A DNA stretch of 64,000 nucleotides from Paratinospora sagittata (GCA_035771175.1 CM069605.1:24258288-24322287); one strand, 5' to 3'. Shown: positions 34,284-46,350, counted from the stretch's first letter. Translations and numbers: made by a program. The notes: generated from the sequence alone by a model not told the origin.

Positions 34284-35872
34284 TGATATGTTGAGTTTTA
34301 GTTGTTAGTTTTCATGTTAATTTCATAGGTTTTTAGGTGCATTTAGCTAGTTTTTAGATACTTTTGCATTAATTGTTCATATTTAGTGTTTTAGGTCCAT
34401 TTAGATGTTTTTATGAATTTTAGAAGATAGTTCTAGGTATTTTCATGAATAAAATGTATTAGGCTACCTTAGGAAAATAATCTTGATTTTTAAGTATTTT
34501 TCCTTAGGTCATTTACATCACTTCCATATTAATATTTTTATATTTTACATGTTAATACATACTTGCATATAGATTTTTGTCATTTGATTAATATAGATTA
34601 CTTGCATTTGTTTTTGCTTTGTTTCATAGGTGAATAAAGAGCTTAAGGAGGTGCAATTGAAGGCAAAATGAAGTCAAGAACATGCCCAAGATGTGGACCA
34701 AAAGCTAGCAAAGAGTCATGAGAAAAATGCAAAAAACATGTGCATTTTAGGTTCTGGGCACCGCGGCGCCAAAGAACGGCACCGTTGTGAAAATCAGAAG
34801 AAGGGAATTTTATGTTCTGGGAGCCGCAGCGCTGTTACTGTTCACTGTTTGAGTTTTGTTTGTTTTTGTGCAGTGACTGTTGCCCATTTTGGTCTTTTGA
34901 CTCCCTCTTGTATAAAAGTTCACTTTAGGGTTTGTTTTAGAGATTAGATACCATTAGATGCAATTAGAATAGATTAGAATTAGGTTAAGGTTTTAGAAAG
35001 GGAGGCAAGGAGAGAAGAGGAGGAAGTTTGGGTTGCAGGCAAGGAAGAAGAAAAAGAAGATCTCTATTATCAGGGGGTTTTAAGCTTTCATTTTCCATTT
35101 TATGTTTCTTGCAATGTTGTCTTCCTTTGTTTTTCATCTTTTCTATCATGTATCTTTGAATATGAATATGAGCTAAGTTCTTAATTTAGAGGTTAATTGA
35201 TCTATGTTTTGTCTTATGGAATGATTATCATACACATGTTATTGAATAATTTTTGGGTTTATTTACAATTTCAAATACTTAATGCTTTCAATTTGTTGGC
35301 CTCTTGTTGAATGATTTTGGATTTAGTTTCTTACGCTAGAGAGAGGTGTTGTCGAATTGGAAATTGTAACCTAGGTTAGCAGTATCAAGTTAAGAGACCT
35401 ACGAAAGCCTTTGAAATCGCATAGAGTGGATTATAGATCTTAATACATTCTTGACTTGTTGATTTGCGCTCGAGAGAGGGACTAATATTTTAAGGATAAA
35501 TATTTGAATTGCGCTCAAGAGAGGGGTTTGGATGGTTAGAATCCATGATTTATGAATTCCAGCAAGTAATTTAATAACATAACCTTTTGTAAATCCATAA
35601 GATAGAACATAGTGAAATCAATCTTTAGAACTTTCATTCATTGGTTTTTTCTCATTTTAATTCAATTTGCTTTGATTAGTGTTACTTTTGTTTACTCTCA
35701 ATTTCAACAATTAAATCATCCCATTTTGATTACCTAAATAAAATAAAAATCATTGTAGTTGTGGACATTTTTAATAGTTAAATTCATTATCCCTGAGGAC
35801 GTTACACGACTCACCATCGGTTTATATTATTACTTGACAATCGTATACTTGTGATACAAATAATTACGATCA
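34284..35872 (+). mobile_element. Solo Tat-type LTR, 1589 bp
   Basis: Starts TGATATGTTGAGTTTTAG and ends AATTACGATCA. It is flanked by AGCAT (34279-34283) and AGCTT (35873-35877), a 5-bp target duplication with one mismatch. The LINE endonuclease reading continues directly after it. Same family layout as 28161, 32732 and 42018, but clearly diverged. Confidence 0.85.
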
Positions 35873-36663
35873 AGCTTCCCAGGAGGCTTAAAGATAATGC
35901 AAATACCAAATGGCTTGTTCTTGGTGATTTCAATGAGATTATTCATCTTGGAGAAAAGTAGGGTGGGGCGTTAAGGCCATTGAAGCAAATGGTGAAGTTC
36001 AGCCAAGTGATTGATACATGTGAGTTACAAGATATAGGATATACAGGTCCAACATTCACCTGGACTAATAAAAGATAAGGAGAAGACAATATTCAAGAGA
36101 GGCTCAATAGGGGTTTATGTTCTTTAGAGTGAAGGAATTTATTTTTGTTTCCAAGTTGTCTCAATCTGGGTTTCTATGGTTCAGATCATCGTGCTATTTT
36201 AATCAATACTAAAACCAAGTTGTCTCAATCTGGGTTTCTATGGTTCAGATCATCGTGCTATTTTAATCAATACTAAAAATCAGATTGGCATTGGTATGCA
36301 AAGACAGAAAGAGAAAAAGGTTGATGCTTGAAGCAATGTGGGTGGGGGAAGATGAAGTTTCAGAAATTATTCGAAGGGTGTGGTGTAATTCTAATGATCC
36401 ATATGAAAGATCTGATATCAGCCATACTAGAGTTATTTGTTTAAAGTAATTACACAAATGGAGCAAAGGAAAATTTGGGAATATTTCTCGTACCATTAGT
36501 TAAATTAGAGACCAACTGGAGAATTTATACAGTGGCCCCCATAATCATTAATCTTCTCAAATAATCAGAAACCTACAATCAAAATTAGAGGATCAATATG
36601 CTAAGGAAGAACATTACTGGCATCAAAGGGCTAAGGAGAATTGGTTGGCATGGGGTAATAAAA
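35873..36663 (+). pseudogene. LINE ORF2, endonuclease segment 3 and linker
   Basis: LPRRLKDNANTKWLVLGDFN (GDFN motif of the endonuclease), then GPTFTWTNKR and the GSDHRAILI catalytic His motif, with stops between. A 64-bp tandem duplication (36151-36214, 36215-36278) repeats the GSDHRA region and shifts the frame. The rest of the linker is disrupted. It ends at the hAT target duplication TAATAAAA (36656-36663). Confidence 0.88.
36151..36278. repeat. 64-bp tandem duplication in LINE
   Basis: Two consecutive identical copies beginning CCAAGTTGTCTCAATCTGGG and ending AATCAATACTAAAA. It duplicates the SDH motif and breaks the frame. Confidence 0.95.
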
Positions 36664-36789
36664 ATTAAGGGTGTGCATAACCCAATTCAGTTCGGTTTTC
36701 ACCAAAAACTGAAACCGAACTGAACTTGGATTGATTTGGGTTTTTTGAAATCGAAACCGAACCGAAATATAAAATTGATCACATTCTTT

Positions 36790-38658
36790 TTTACATCCGG
36801 TAGAAAGTAGAACGGCTAATACATCTCTTGCAATCAATGAAATGATTGGATACTTAGAGGATCACATTTTATTTTACATCCTTCATCTAAATATAGATCT
36901 ACCTGTGATTTATGGAATGTACTTCTACTTCCTCCAAAACTTTTTGAAACCCAGATTTTTGTATTTTGACTTGCCCATCTTCATCTAGTACAACAACCTC
37001 CATATCATGTGATGATCTAGGTTGAGTTGTTCAGGTTAAAGTAGAAGAACTAGAATGGAACTGATAGTGCACATACAACTTATCAAGAACTTCCTTCCTT
37101 TTTGTACTCATCTCTTCAACTTGCTGAAATACATAAAAGCAACTATAGCAATACCTCACATACTTCAACTTGCATCGAGGATCAAGTACTACTGCAACCA
37201 ACAAGATCATGTTCACCTTATTAATATCTCCCCAATATTTATCGAACTTCTCCTTCGTTTTCACTGCCATTGTACTCAAAACATAATCACCATCATCTAT
37301 TGATTCTCGTCAAAGATATTCAATTGCACATGCTTCATGAAAATATGCATTGGTTGTGACATAATGCAATCCTGAGAGGCTCCATAAAACTGTTTTAAAA
37401 ACTTCGTAAGGACGTGAGCTTCCTCCCAATGCTCCTATTGAGGAACCCCATTTTTCAACTCCAGATGTAAGATCTCTATCATGCTCTTGTAGCCTTTCAA
37501 ATGCCTTTTGAAGTTTGATAGCCGCTTCCAACATCATATAAGTTGAGTTCCATCTAGTTGGTACATCTAAGCACAAAGTGTTTTTACTTATTATTTTCTC
37601 GAGTTCAATGCACGACTTGAACTTTTGTAATCTAGATGGACAACACCTTACATATTTAATAGCTCTGCGAATTTGGATTACTGACTCCTTCATGATGCGC
37701 AAATCATCATCTACAATTACATTCAATATATGCCCACAACATCTCATATGAAGATAATTCCCATCCAAGACACTCCCTTATCAATTATTTATTTTCCTCT
37801 TCAAATGTGCAGCAGCAACATCATTAGAGCTAGCATTATCAACTGTGATTGTAAAGATCTTTTCAATTCCCCAATTAAGCAAACACATCTCAATAGCCTT
37901 ACCAGTTGCCTCACCTTTATGACTAGAAATTAAGCAAAAGTTTATGAATCTTTCATGCAAATTCCATTCATCATTAATATAATAAGCAATGAGACACATA
38001 TAATTCATATTTTGGAATGAAGTCCATGAATCTGTAGTAAGGCAAACACTTTGAGATCCTTTAATCAAAATCCTTTTCAGTTTTGACTTCTCACATGCAT
38101 CATAGATTTCTAAGCAATCCTTAGTTATGGTGGTCCTTGACACAAGTGTGAATTTAGGTAGCAGTGCATAACAAAACTTCTGAAACCCTTCACCCTCTCC
38201 AAATATAAATGGAAACTCATCGGTGATAATCATTTTGGCAAGTGTTCTACAAGTATATTCTTGATCAAATTTCCATGTTTCCAACTGACTATTACCTTCT
38301 TGGTCTTTTTGTTGGAATGATAAGGTCTTCTGTTTCTTGGAATTGTATGAATAACACATTTCATCAAGTGATTGGTCAATGTGCTAGTACCATTTTTACT
38401 TGGACAATGATATTCTCTACCACAATAGGTACATGAAGCAAATTCTATTTTTCCCTTTTCATCTAGTGATTTACCAAAATGCTCCCAAATAAGAAAGGGT
38501 GGCTTCCCACCTTTTCTAATTTTTTTTTTTTGTTGTAGACATTTTGGTTCTTTCACATCTTTAAAAGTCATGACATTTGCATCTCCAACTCCTTCATTTG
38601 AAGGTGTTCCATTTTGTGTAGTTGCCAATGTCCCAACGACAGTATCGTTTGTAAACAT
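36790..38658 (-). pseudogene. hAT transposase with BED zinc finger, C-terminus truncated
   Basis: ATG at 38658. BED finger: IWEHFGKSLDEKGKIEFASC, then CTYCGREYHCPSKNGTSTL and LTNHLMKC. After a frameshift near 38330: FDQEYTCRTLAKMIITDEFP, SVCLTTDSWTSFQNMNY (the hAT Asp block), and ISSHKGEATGKAIEMCLLNW...ITVDNASSND. After a stop near 37782: HMRCCGHILNVIVDDDL, LDVPTRWNSTYMML (the conserved RWNSTY block), and at 37031-37279 KEKFDKYWGDINKVNMIL, DPRCKLKYV. Only a remnant of the dimerisation domain (MIARDVLAVLLST, near 36830) is left before the terminal repeat. A defective copy of the plant Ac/RICESLEEPER-like group. Confidence 0.9.
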
Positions 38659-39122
38659 CTAAAAAAATAGTACACATCCATAAGAAAAAAAAATGGGTAA
38701 CTAAAAAACATTATTCTTTTCCTCTCGTTGAATCAGGGTATATCCAATTGTTAATTCTTTAAACATAGATTTGTTGGAAAAAGCTTAGAGCTCATGCAAA
38801 ATTAACCCATTAATATATGAAGATTTGTTTAAAATATAATCCTAGAAAATCAATCATATAGAGTAAAATTTCATCACTTAACAAACACAATATTCACAAG
38901 GTGAATTGGATTTGAGCCTTGGTCAACCATTTCCAGTTTTAATATATATTGTTCTGGATTGGTAGGAAACAGGGTGTCGTATATTGCTTGTGCAAGCAGC
39001 CAAGTGTAATAGTTTTTTACCCAAAAACTAACAACAAATCAAACACTAATGTTGCGGTTGGTAAGATTGACATTTAAAAATTGACCAAAAAAATATTATC
39101 AATTTGACGATGAAGAATGGAG

Positions 39123-39310
39123 AATGAAGAAATCAATACCTTGAATGGTGTTGAAGAAATCATTGTTAGGACCGTTGGCATTGGGCAGCAGCGAGCGGCG
39201 GAGATAGAGAAATAAGAATGAAGAAATCAATACCTTGAATGGTGTTGAAGAAATCATTGTTAGGACCGTTGGCATTGGGCAGCAGCGAGCGGCGGAGATA
39301 GAGAAATAAG
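39123..39310. repeat. 94-bp tandem duplication in hAT 5' region
   Basis: Two copies starting AATGAAGAAATCAATACC and ending GATAGAGAAATAAG (39123-39216, 39217-39310), followed by a short third start. It lies between the transposase start and the right terminal repeat. Confidence 0.93.
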
Positions 39311-39772
39311 AATGAAGAAATCATAGGATTGGAGATACCAAGATTCTGAGATGGCATTAGGTTTGGGGTTGAAGAAATTGCAGGTTGGAAAGTGGAGAAT
39401 GGAAATGGTGTTAGGAATCAGATTTGGCTTGAAGAAATTGCAGGTCTAGGTTGGGGCGAACTCGAAATCGCAAGTTAGGGACGTCGTTAAGGCAGCCAGC
39501 TAGCGGAGGAGAAAGTGAAATGGCGATTATTTTTCTCCTAGGGTTCAAGTCGTTAGGGTTGTAGGAGAATTGGCCATATTACCCTTCACTTCGGTTTGGT
39601 TCGGGTTATTTTCAATTTTCTAATGCATCAGCCAAAACACGAACCAAACTGATTGGTTTTTTAAAACCCAAAATCGAAAACTGAACTGAACTATGCAAAA
39701 ACCGAACCAAATCCAACTAATTACATCAGTTTGGTTTGGTTTTTTGGTTTAGGCTGTCCCGATGAACACCCG

Positions 39773-40526
39773 TAATAAAATTACCAAATTTTTCCATTTT
39801 AAGGAAAGTGAACGAAGAAGGAAAATTTTAATTGTGGGCTTATAGGATAATCATGGGAACTAGATTATAGATCAAACTCATATAGCAATGTTAGTGGATG
39901 ACTACTTCAAAGAATTATTTTCCTCAAATGGTCTCTCTCATCAGGCATCTTCAACTACTTTAGAGTATCTTCCTTACAAGGTGATTGATGAAATAAATAC
40001 AACATTGTTACAGCCGTCACAAAGCTCTAAGGTAACATTAACGCTTAATGGGCTCTACAAAGAGCCTAGGCCTTGATGGGCTTCCAACCCTTTTCTACCA
40101 AAAATATTGGCACATAATAGGTGATAAAGTGAGCAAAGTTTGCTTATCTTTTTTGAATGGTGAATCTGAATTGGGAAACCTAGATAGAACACTAATTGTG
40201 TTGACACCAAAAATTGCTATTCAGAACGATTAGCTTATGTAATGTTGTTTATAAACTTATAGCCAAAGTTTTGGCAAATAGAATGAAGCATTGCCTGCCC
40301 TTTGTGGTATCAGAGAACCAAAGTGTTTTTGTAGGTGGTAGGCTCATTTCTGATAACATTATTATAGCTCATGAATTGATGCATCATATGAAATATAAAT
40401 ATGGAGGTAGGAAGGGCTACATGGCTTTAAAACTTGACTTGAGTAAAGCTTACTATAGAGTGGAATGGGAATACCTTAGAGTTGTTATGGCGAAATTAGG
40501 ATTTGTTGGGCAATGGATTAATTTAA
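39773..40526 (+). pseudogene. LINE ORF2, reverse transcriptase fingers
   Basis: RT blocks over three frames: KSLGLDGLPTLFYQKYWH (about 40060), RTLIVLTPKI, ISLCNVVYKLIAKVLANRM, VVSENQSVFVGGRLISDNI, and GYMALKLDLSKAYYRVEWEY with the first catalytic Asp (about 40430). The sequence stops after KLGFVGQWINLI at 40526, where the SINE-like array begins. The FADD catalytic box and thumb are absent. Confidence 0.9.
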
Positions 40527-41283
40527 TCCACATAGGGGGCCTCCCCCGGGATCGAACTCGAGACCTCCCCTTTAAGGAGTCTGAATTCGCATCCTAGGTA
40601 ACCACTGAGCCATAGGGGGCCTCCCCCGGGATCGATCTCGAGACCTCCCCTTCAAGGAGTCTAAATTCGCATCCTAGGTAACCATTGAGCCATTACAAAT
40701 AATCGGTGACTGCAGAGGCAGGCCGATAGGACAATATTATGTGGTACTGTGGCTAGGCGTTTGCCCCGAGGGGGCGCACCCACACCTGGGTAGGGGGCAC
40801 GCTGTGCAACCCAGGGTGTGACAAAAAGGCCTTATGTATGGTTCAGTGGCTACATAGGATGCGAATTCAGACTCCTTGAAGCGGAGGTCTCGAGTTCGAT
40901 CCCGGGGGAGGCCCCCTATGTGGACAAATAATCGGTGACTGCAGAGGCAGGCCGATGGGACAATATTATGTGGTACTGTGGCTAGGCGTTCGCCCCGAGG
41001 GAGTGCGCCCATACCTGGGTAGGGGGCACGCTGTGCAACCCAGGGTGTGACAAAAAAGCCTTATGTATGGTTCAGTGGCTACATAGGATGCGAATTCAGA
41101 CTCCTTGAAGGGGAGGTCTCGAGTTCGATCTCGGGGGAGGCCCCCTATGTGGACAAATAATCGGTGACTGCAGAGGCAGGCCGATAGGACAATATTATGT
41201 GGTACTGTGGCTAGGCGTTCGCCCCGAGGGGGTGCGCCTACACCTGGGTAGGGGGCACGCTGTGCAACCCAGGGTGTGACACA
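40527..41283. mobile_element. tRNA-derived SINE-like array, five partial or whole units
   Basis: Two minus-strand head units (40530-40613, 40613-40693), one plus tail (40697-40820), and two full plus units offset by 229 bp (from about 40821 and 41050). Each full unit has a pol III-type A box TGGTTCAGTGG (40839, 41068) and a B box GAGTTCGATC (40892, 41121), a tRNA-like 3' half (GGGGGAGGCCCCC), then a body ending GCAACCCAGGGTGTGAC. Units are joined by AAAAAGGCCTTATGTA. Not a functional tRNA: there is no cloverleaf beyond the two boxes. Confidence 0.8.
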
Positions 41284-41610
41284 AATGGTTTAGAAAACAA
41301 TTAAAAAATCTTCGAACAAAATCGATATAAATCATATTTCATTAAATTTCAAAGTCTTTGAGAATAAGTATTGTTTTGTTGAAAATAGTTTTTGAGTAAG
41401 GTTCTACAATCTAATATTTGAATCTTTTAACCTTGTTCTTGACAGCTTGATTTGGTGTGGACTTGACTAATTGAGATTTGATTTCTTCAAGCTGATTTGC
41501 TGAAACATTTCAACAACATCATTAGATCATAAGATTGAGTTATTTGAAATCATCAAAACATTCTTTTCATGGGGTTCCTTTTGAGATAACATTCACATGC
41601 TAAAAGTATA
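41284..41610 (-). other. LTR-like fragment without genes
   Basis: Non-coding. On the minus strand it resembles pieces of 6400-7250 (GAACCCCATGAAAAGAATG vs the block at 7186-7225). Probably a Copia-like LTR scrap brought in with, or before, the SINE-like array. Confidence 0.35.
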
Positions 41611-42017
41611 TGGAATTAGGCCACTTATGATATTGGAGATGATAATATTATAGCTTTGATTAAAGCTGGTAATTTTAGAGAGATTCTTACAAAGGAACAT
41701 AAAACTAAGTTGCAAAATGTAGTTGTTGTATGCTGGAAGATTTGGAGTTCCAAAAACCTCCTTATTCATCCAAGTATTAAGCAAAATCCCTCCTTTTCAT
41801 ATGAACATGCTTTCTATCTGGTTAATGAATATAGGAAGAGAAACACAACCATTGCCACAAAATCAAATGGAAGCTTGTGTAAGTGGTAACCTCCAGGGCT
41901 CTATCATTTGAAACATAACTTTGATGCTAGAGTTAAATTTGGGCTTAGAGATAATAGGAGTTTTCCTGTTGCAGCTATAACAAGGAAGTTGATTGGTGGG
42001 TTTTCAATGAAGACAAC
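41611..42017 (+). pseudogene. LINE ORF2 C-terminal RNase H-like region
   Basis: VVVVCWKIWSSKNLLIH (41706 onward), the tryptophan-rich segment that precedes the RNase H domain in plant L1 ORF2, then after a stop PGLYHLKHNFDARVKFGLRD (41892 onward), with the first RNase H Asp. It is cut at 42017 by the Tat LTR; the last five bases are ACAAC. Confidence 0.75.
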
Positions 42018-43480
42018 TGATAAGTTGAGTTTTAGTAGTTAGTTTGCATGTTAATTTGTTAGATTTTTAGGTTTATTTAGTTAGTTTTTAGGTGTTTTTG
42101 CATGATTTGTATACTTAGTTGTTTTAGATGCATTTAGGTTTTATCTTGGGTTTTAATCAGTTTTTATCATGAATAAATGACTTTTTGATACATGTGAATA
42201 TCATAGAAGTCATATGTTTTGAGTACATTTCATTATAGTTAATACTTTGATTAATTGCATTGAATTTACAATTGTTTATACTTTGTTTTGTACGTAAATA
42301 AATAGCTTAAAAGTGGATTGAAACAAAGTTCAAATGGTGTTCAAAAGAAGTCAAGAACACGTGCAAAACATGTGCAAGAAGTGTCCAAAAAGTGGAAAAA
42401 ATCAGCTAAGTTCACAAGCCACCACCACCCAAGACCCGAGACTGGGCGTCGCGGTGTCGGTAATCCAGAATTGAGGGATTGCATTTTTTTGGCGAGTTTT
42501 GACGCCTTTTTTGTCTTTTCACTCGTTGGATGTATATAGCTCGTTTTAGGGTTTGTTTAGAATTATATCTTTTATTCTAATAGATTTAGATAGCTACTAA
42601 TTAGGGTTAGGTTAGAAGAAAGGAGGCAAGAGAAGAAGACAAAGAAGGAAGAGTTGCAGGTTCAAGTTTGAAGAAGAAGGGGGTTTTCTTTACTTTTATT
42701 TCAATTCAAACTTGTGTTTTATGATTTCTTCTTTGAATATCTCTCTTGTACTCATGTATTTGAATATGAGCTAGACATTTGATCTAGAGGTTTAATTGAT
42801 CTATGTTGATCTTATGGTTTGATTATTACTTGTATGTTCTTGATTGATAATGTGGGTTTATTTGCAATTTTCAACTCTTAATGCTTTCAGATTGCTGGCC
42901 ACATTTTGGATGACTTTAGATTTGATTTCTATCACTTGGAAAAGGGGATATTGAATTGGATTGGAAAAATTGCGACCTAGGGTTATTGTATCGTGTTGGG
43001 AAACCTACAATGCCCTTGAAAATCATTCAAAAATAGGTCACAAATCTTAATGCATGTTTAATTCATTGGTTTATCACTTGGAAAAGAGAATTAATGTGTT
43101 GAGCATAGATAATTGAACTATCACTTGGAAGAGGGGTTTAATTGAATTAGATCTATGATTTATAAATCTATGAATTAATCATTTACATGGCATTTTGAAA
43201 ACCATAAGTGAAGACATAGTGATATTAATCCTCTAGAGTTTTTAATCATTGATTTTCTATATTTTTTATCCAAATGAAACTGTTTAGTTTTAATTGTTGC
43301 TTATTTTACTTTTAGTACTCAATTCATCAAATATTGATCATCTAGATAAAACTTAGAGTTAGTATAATTTCGGGTATTAAAACATAGTTTTGCTAATCCT
43401 TATGGACGATAACCCAGTATTCACCGGTATATATTATAACTTGATATTCGTACACTTGCAAATTAAAATTTAACGCATCA
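42018..43480 (+). repeat. 5' LTR of plus-strand Tat-type element
   Basis: Starts TGATAAGTTGAGTTTTAG, ends TTTAACGCATCA; 1463 bp. Layout as in the LTRs at 28161 and 34284. Confidence 0.9.
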
Positions 43481-43483
43481 ATT

Positions 43484-43502
43484 TTTTGGTGTTGTTTCCG
43501 AG
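43484..43502 (+). other. Primer-binding site, tRNA-Asp type, degenerate
   Basis: TTTTGGTGTTGTTTCCGAGG just after the LTR matches the TGGCGCCGTTGCCGGGG primer site used by Tat/Athila elements, with several C-to-T-like changes. Confidence 0.7.
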
Positions 43503-43628
43503 GATTAGCTTAATTCTATCATTTTAGTAATGATACCAAGTAATTCTAGTCTTAATCTAGAATTTTTACCTTTTATTTGTTATTTTCTGATTTTTATTCT
43601 CTTTTCTTGTTAGATTCTGATTGGTTGA

Positions 43629-44720
43629 TGCGAAGGACTCGAAGTGTTGAACTTGTGCCTCCTTGACCCTAAAATTGAAAGAACTTTTGGAGGGTTGAGA
43701 AGAGACCAAAGAGTTGAAGAGCCAGCCCATGGTGGAAGGGAATGATCAGTTGCCATTGAGAGATTATTTCAAGCCCGTGGTGAACAACAATTTCTCGGGC
43801 ATAGCAAGACTACCCATCAATGCCAACAATTTTGAATTTAAGCCTTCCTTGATCACAATGGTACAACAACACCAGTTTGGTAGAGTACCTCAAGAAGATC
43901 CAATGGTCCACATCAACACTTTCTTAGAGATGTGTGACACAGTAAAAATAAACGGGCTCCTGGAAGAGCAAATAAGACTGAGATCGTTCCCATTTTCATT
44001 AAGGGACAAAGCAAGATCATGGCTCTAATCTCTACTACTAGGGAGCATTACTACATGGAAGGAGATGCTCCAAAAGTTTCTTCAAAAATTCTTCACACCT
44101 ACAAGGACATCACAACTTAGAGCAGAGATCAGTCAATTCAGATAATTAGAGTCTGAATCCTTATATGAGGCTTGGGAAAGATTTAAAGACCTACTGAGAA
44201 TATGTCCTCAACATGGGTACCAAGGGTGGTTACAGATTCAGATATTTTACAATGCCATGACCTTATCAACAAGGTCATTAGTTGATGCTGCAGCAGGAGG
44301 TACACTATTAGGGAAGATAACAAATGAAGCTTTGATGTTGATTGAAGAGATGGCTTCCAATACATATGAGCATGCATGTGAGAGGGTACCAATCAAGAAA
44401 GTGGCTCGTTTACATGAGGTTGATCAAATGACCTCATTATCTGCATAGATGACTAGTATGTTGCATCACATGGCAGCTTTATCTGACAAGGTTTCCACTC
44501 TACAAGGAAGCCCTTCATCTTCCATAGCATCCATTGTAGCAGCAAGTTCAGTTCCTCAAGGTTTTGGTGGTCAAGAAGAGCAAGCACAGTTTGTATAACT
44601 ATAGAGGTAACCAAGGCAACTACAGAGGGAACCAAGGTGGCACTCAAGTGCCAAATCAGTACCATCCGGGGGTTAGGAATCATGAAATTTTTTCCTACTC
44701 TAATAATAAAAATGTGTTGT
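43629..44720 (+). pseudogene. Tat-type gag, N-terminal two thirds
   Basis: ATG at 43629 (MRRTRSVELVPP), a stop, then a frame change to PLRDYFKPVVNNNFSGIARL, NANNFEFKPSLITMVQQHQF, HINTFLEMCDTVKINGLLEE and PFSLRDKARSWL (43714-44028), the Retrotrans_gag core of Athila/Tat elements. It continues with EMLQKFLQKFFTPTRTSQLR, ESLYEAWERFKDLL and NEALMLIEEMASNTYE (44330). The Gln/Asn/Gly-rich part (GNQGNYRGNQGG) ends at the insertion site GTTGT (44716-44720). Several stops: inactive. Confidence 0.88.
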
Positions 44721-46097
44721 TGTCACGACCCACTATCTGTGACGTCATGACCGACACGGAACCCCGGGTATATCCTCCCTCGACATCTCTGGCATCCCGT
44801 CAACCTTCTAATAACACACCATAATCCCAATAATCAACATCAAAACACATGGACAATAATCGATCATCAATGTAAAAGCATACCCAAATGACAACCATAA
44901 TTTTTTTTTTTCTAAGTCCATAATGTTCAAAATATACAAAATTCTACTTAACCATAAATTACAACCCATCTATGTGTTAAGTATGAGTATTAGGTGTCAC
45001 ATAGTACAATATATCAAAATAAATGCGACAAAGTACTAAACAACTGCGTCACAAAAGTGTAGGGAAAATGCCCACAGCTAAGCTTTTTCCTTCCCCTTCC
45101 TATCCAAACCTAAAAGAATAAGAGTGAGGAGTGAGCTACAACAAGCTCAATGAATGTTTTGTAATGCTTTACATAAATGCATATATATTTTGCCACTTGT
45201 ACAAAACATTCATTGAGCTTGTTGTAGCTCACTCCTCACTCTTATTCTTTTAGGTTTGGATAGGAAGGGGAAGGAAAAAGCTTAGCTGTGGGCATTTTCC
45301 CTACACTTTTGTGACGTATATGCTCAATATAATGCATTATGTCATATACAAGACAATGCATATCATTTATAAACATGCTCATGCAATGCTAACACCTCCT
45401 GAGTAAGAATCAATACAAGGGCTTGAGTGCGCGACACCCATCGCCCGATCGACCTCTTACTCATATTCTATTAGAATTCTTAGGATTGTATGAACCATAG
45501 GATCCACCCACCGAGACAAGTACCATGCCTAGGCAAATCCCAACATATACAACCCATAGAAATCCTCTGCCAGGTCCACAATTAGGGATCACCACTAGAC
45601 TTACGAGATTCTCCGAAGAAAATCCCAACTAGGAGACTCTACCCAATTGCTTACCTTATTAGACTATGCTCAAATACATTTCATGAGACATTAAATTATG
45701 CATACTACAATAGATAAGCATTTAAAACACATTTCTATACTACAATGCCACATAAACCAATAAGTAAAGAAACACTCACAACTTGATTGGCTAGACTTAG
45801 CCAATCCAATCCAATCCACAAGAGAGCACTAGAATGACCACAATCACCCGAAGGACCTCAATCCCCAATTGGCCTATTTGGGTTACTTAAATCAACCAAA
45901 ATCCCTGCATGAAACATAGTTTATACATTACTGAAATTAGTGCACTAGTGTGCCAAACAACCATGATCAAACCCAATTTCATAGCCAATTAAGATTCTAA
46001 AATGATTATACACATGAGCCAATCCCCACATTGCTCAATTCAACCATTTAAAATCAAATTAAACCATACATAACCCAATTGAATGAAATAGGTTGAT
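44721..46097 (-). repeat. 3' half of the solo LTR
   Basis: Non-coding. It contains the perfect inverted repeat at 45047-45316 and ends at the TTGAT target copy (46093-46097). Confidence 0.8.
45047..45316. repeat. Perfect 117-bp inverted repeat, 36-bp spacer
   Basis: Arm 45047-45163 begins CGTCACAAAAGTGTAGGG; arm 45200-45316 ends CCCTACACTTTTGTGACG. By eye the arms match base for base over 117 positions, with a 36-base AT-rich spacer. RNA from either strand would fold into a long hairpin. Confidence 0.95.
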
Positions 46098-46350
46098 TGT
46101 CACACTTGGGTTGCACACAGTGCCCCTTACCCAGGGAGATGAGTACCCCCGCAGGGCATACTCCAGCCATTATGGAACCATAATATTGTCTCATCCCAGT
46201 ACACAGCCTACTCAACAGTGTCTAGTACCCCCGGGACCATTTGTTCACACTATTCATCATGAATAGTGTAGGGCCTCCCCCGGATTCGAACCTCAAACCT
46301 CATATAGGTTGATTTCGCAATCCGAGTAGCTCAGTGGTTACTCGGACGTC
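46098..46350 (-). mobile_element. tRNA-derived SINE-like unit, minus
   Basis: Minus-strand head near 46350 with A-box-like GAGTAGCTCAGTGG complement; B box GGATTCGAACC complement at 46282-46292; tail ending TGTGACA-like at 46098. Same subfamily as the pair at 56419-56887, distinct from the subfamily at 40527-41283. Confidence 0.75.

Larger units (their letters stand above)
36664..39772 (-). mobile_element. hAT DNA transposon, about 3.1 kb
   Basis: 8-bp target-site duplication TAATAAAA (36656-36663 and 39773-39780). Imperfect terminal repeats AAGGGTGTGCATAACCC (from 36667) and, reversed, CGGGTGTTCATCGGG. Subterminal AACCGAACTGAA / TTCGGTTTGG words lie at both ends. The transposase is on the minus strand. 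LINE coding sequence resumes on the far side. Confidence 0.88.
21430..42017 (+). mobile_element. L1-type LINE, split by five later insertions
   Basis: One LINE can be followed through the pieces 21430-22718, 27634-28160, 34068-34283, 35873-36663, 39773-40526 and 41611-42017: ORF1 (DUF4283-like), ORF2 endonuclease, RT, and C-terminal RNase H-like region, in the expected order on one strand. At each insertion the coding sequence resumes at the target-site duplication. The segment between the RT fingers and the RNase H region, including the catalytic box, is missing at 40527-41610. The 5' boundary is approximate, and the 3' end is hidden by the Tat element at 42018. Confidence 0.85.

Noticed and set aside
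40839..40915. Possible tRNA gene (A and B boxes, GGGGGAGGCCCCC end)
   Set aside because: The boxes are present but no cloverleaf, anticodon arm or acceptor pairing could be built, and the unit recurs with a non-tRNA body, so it is a SINE-like repeat.
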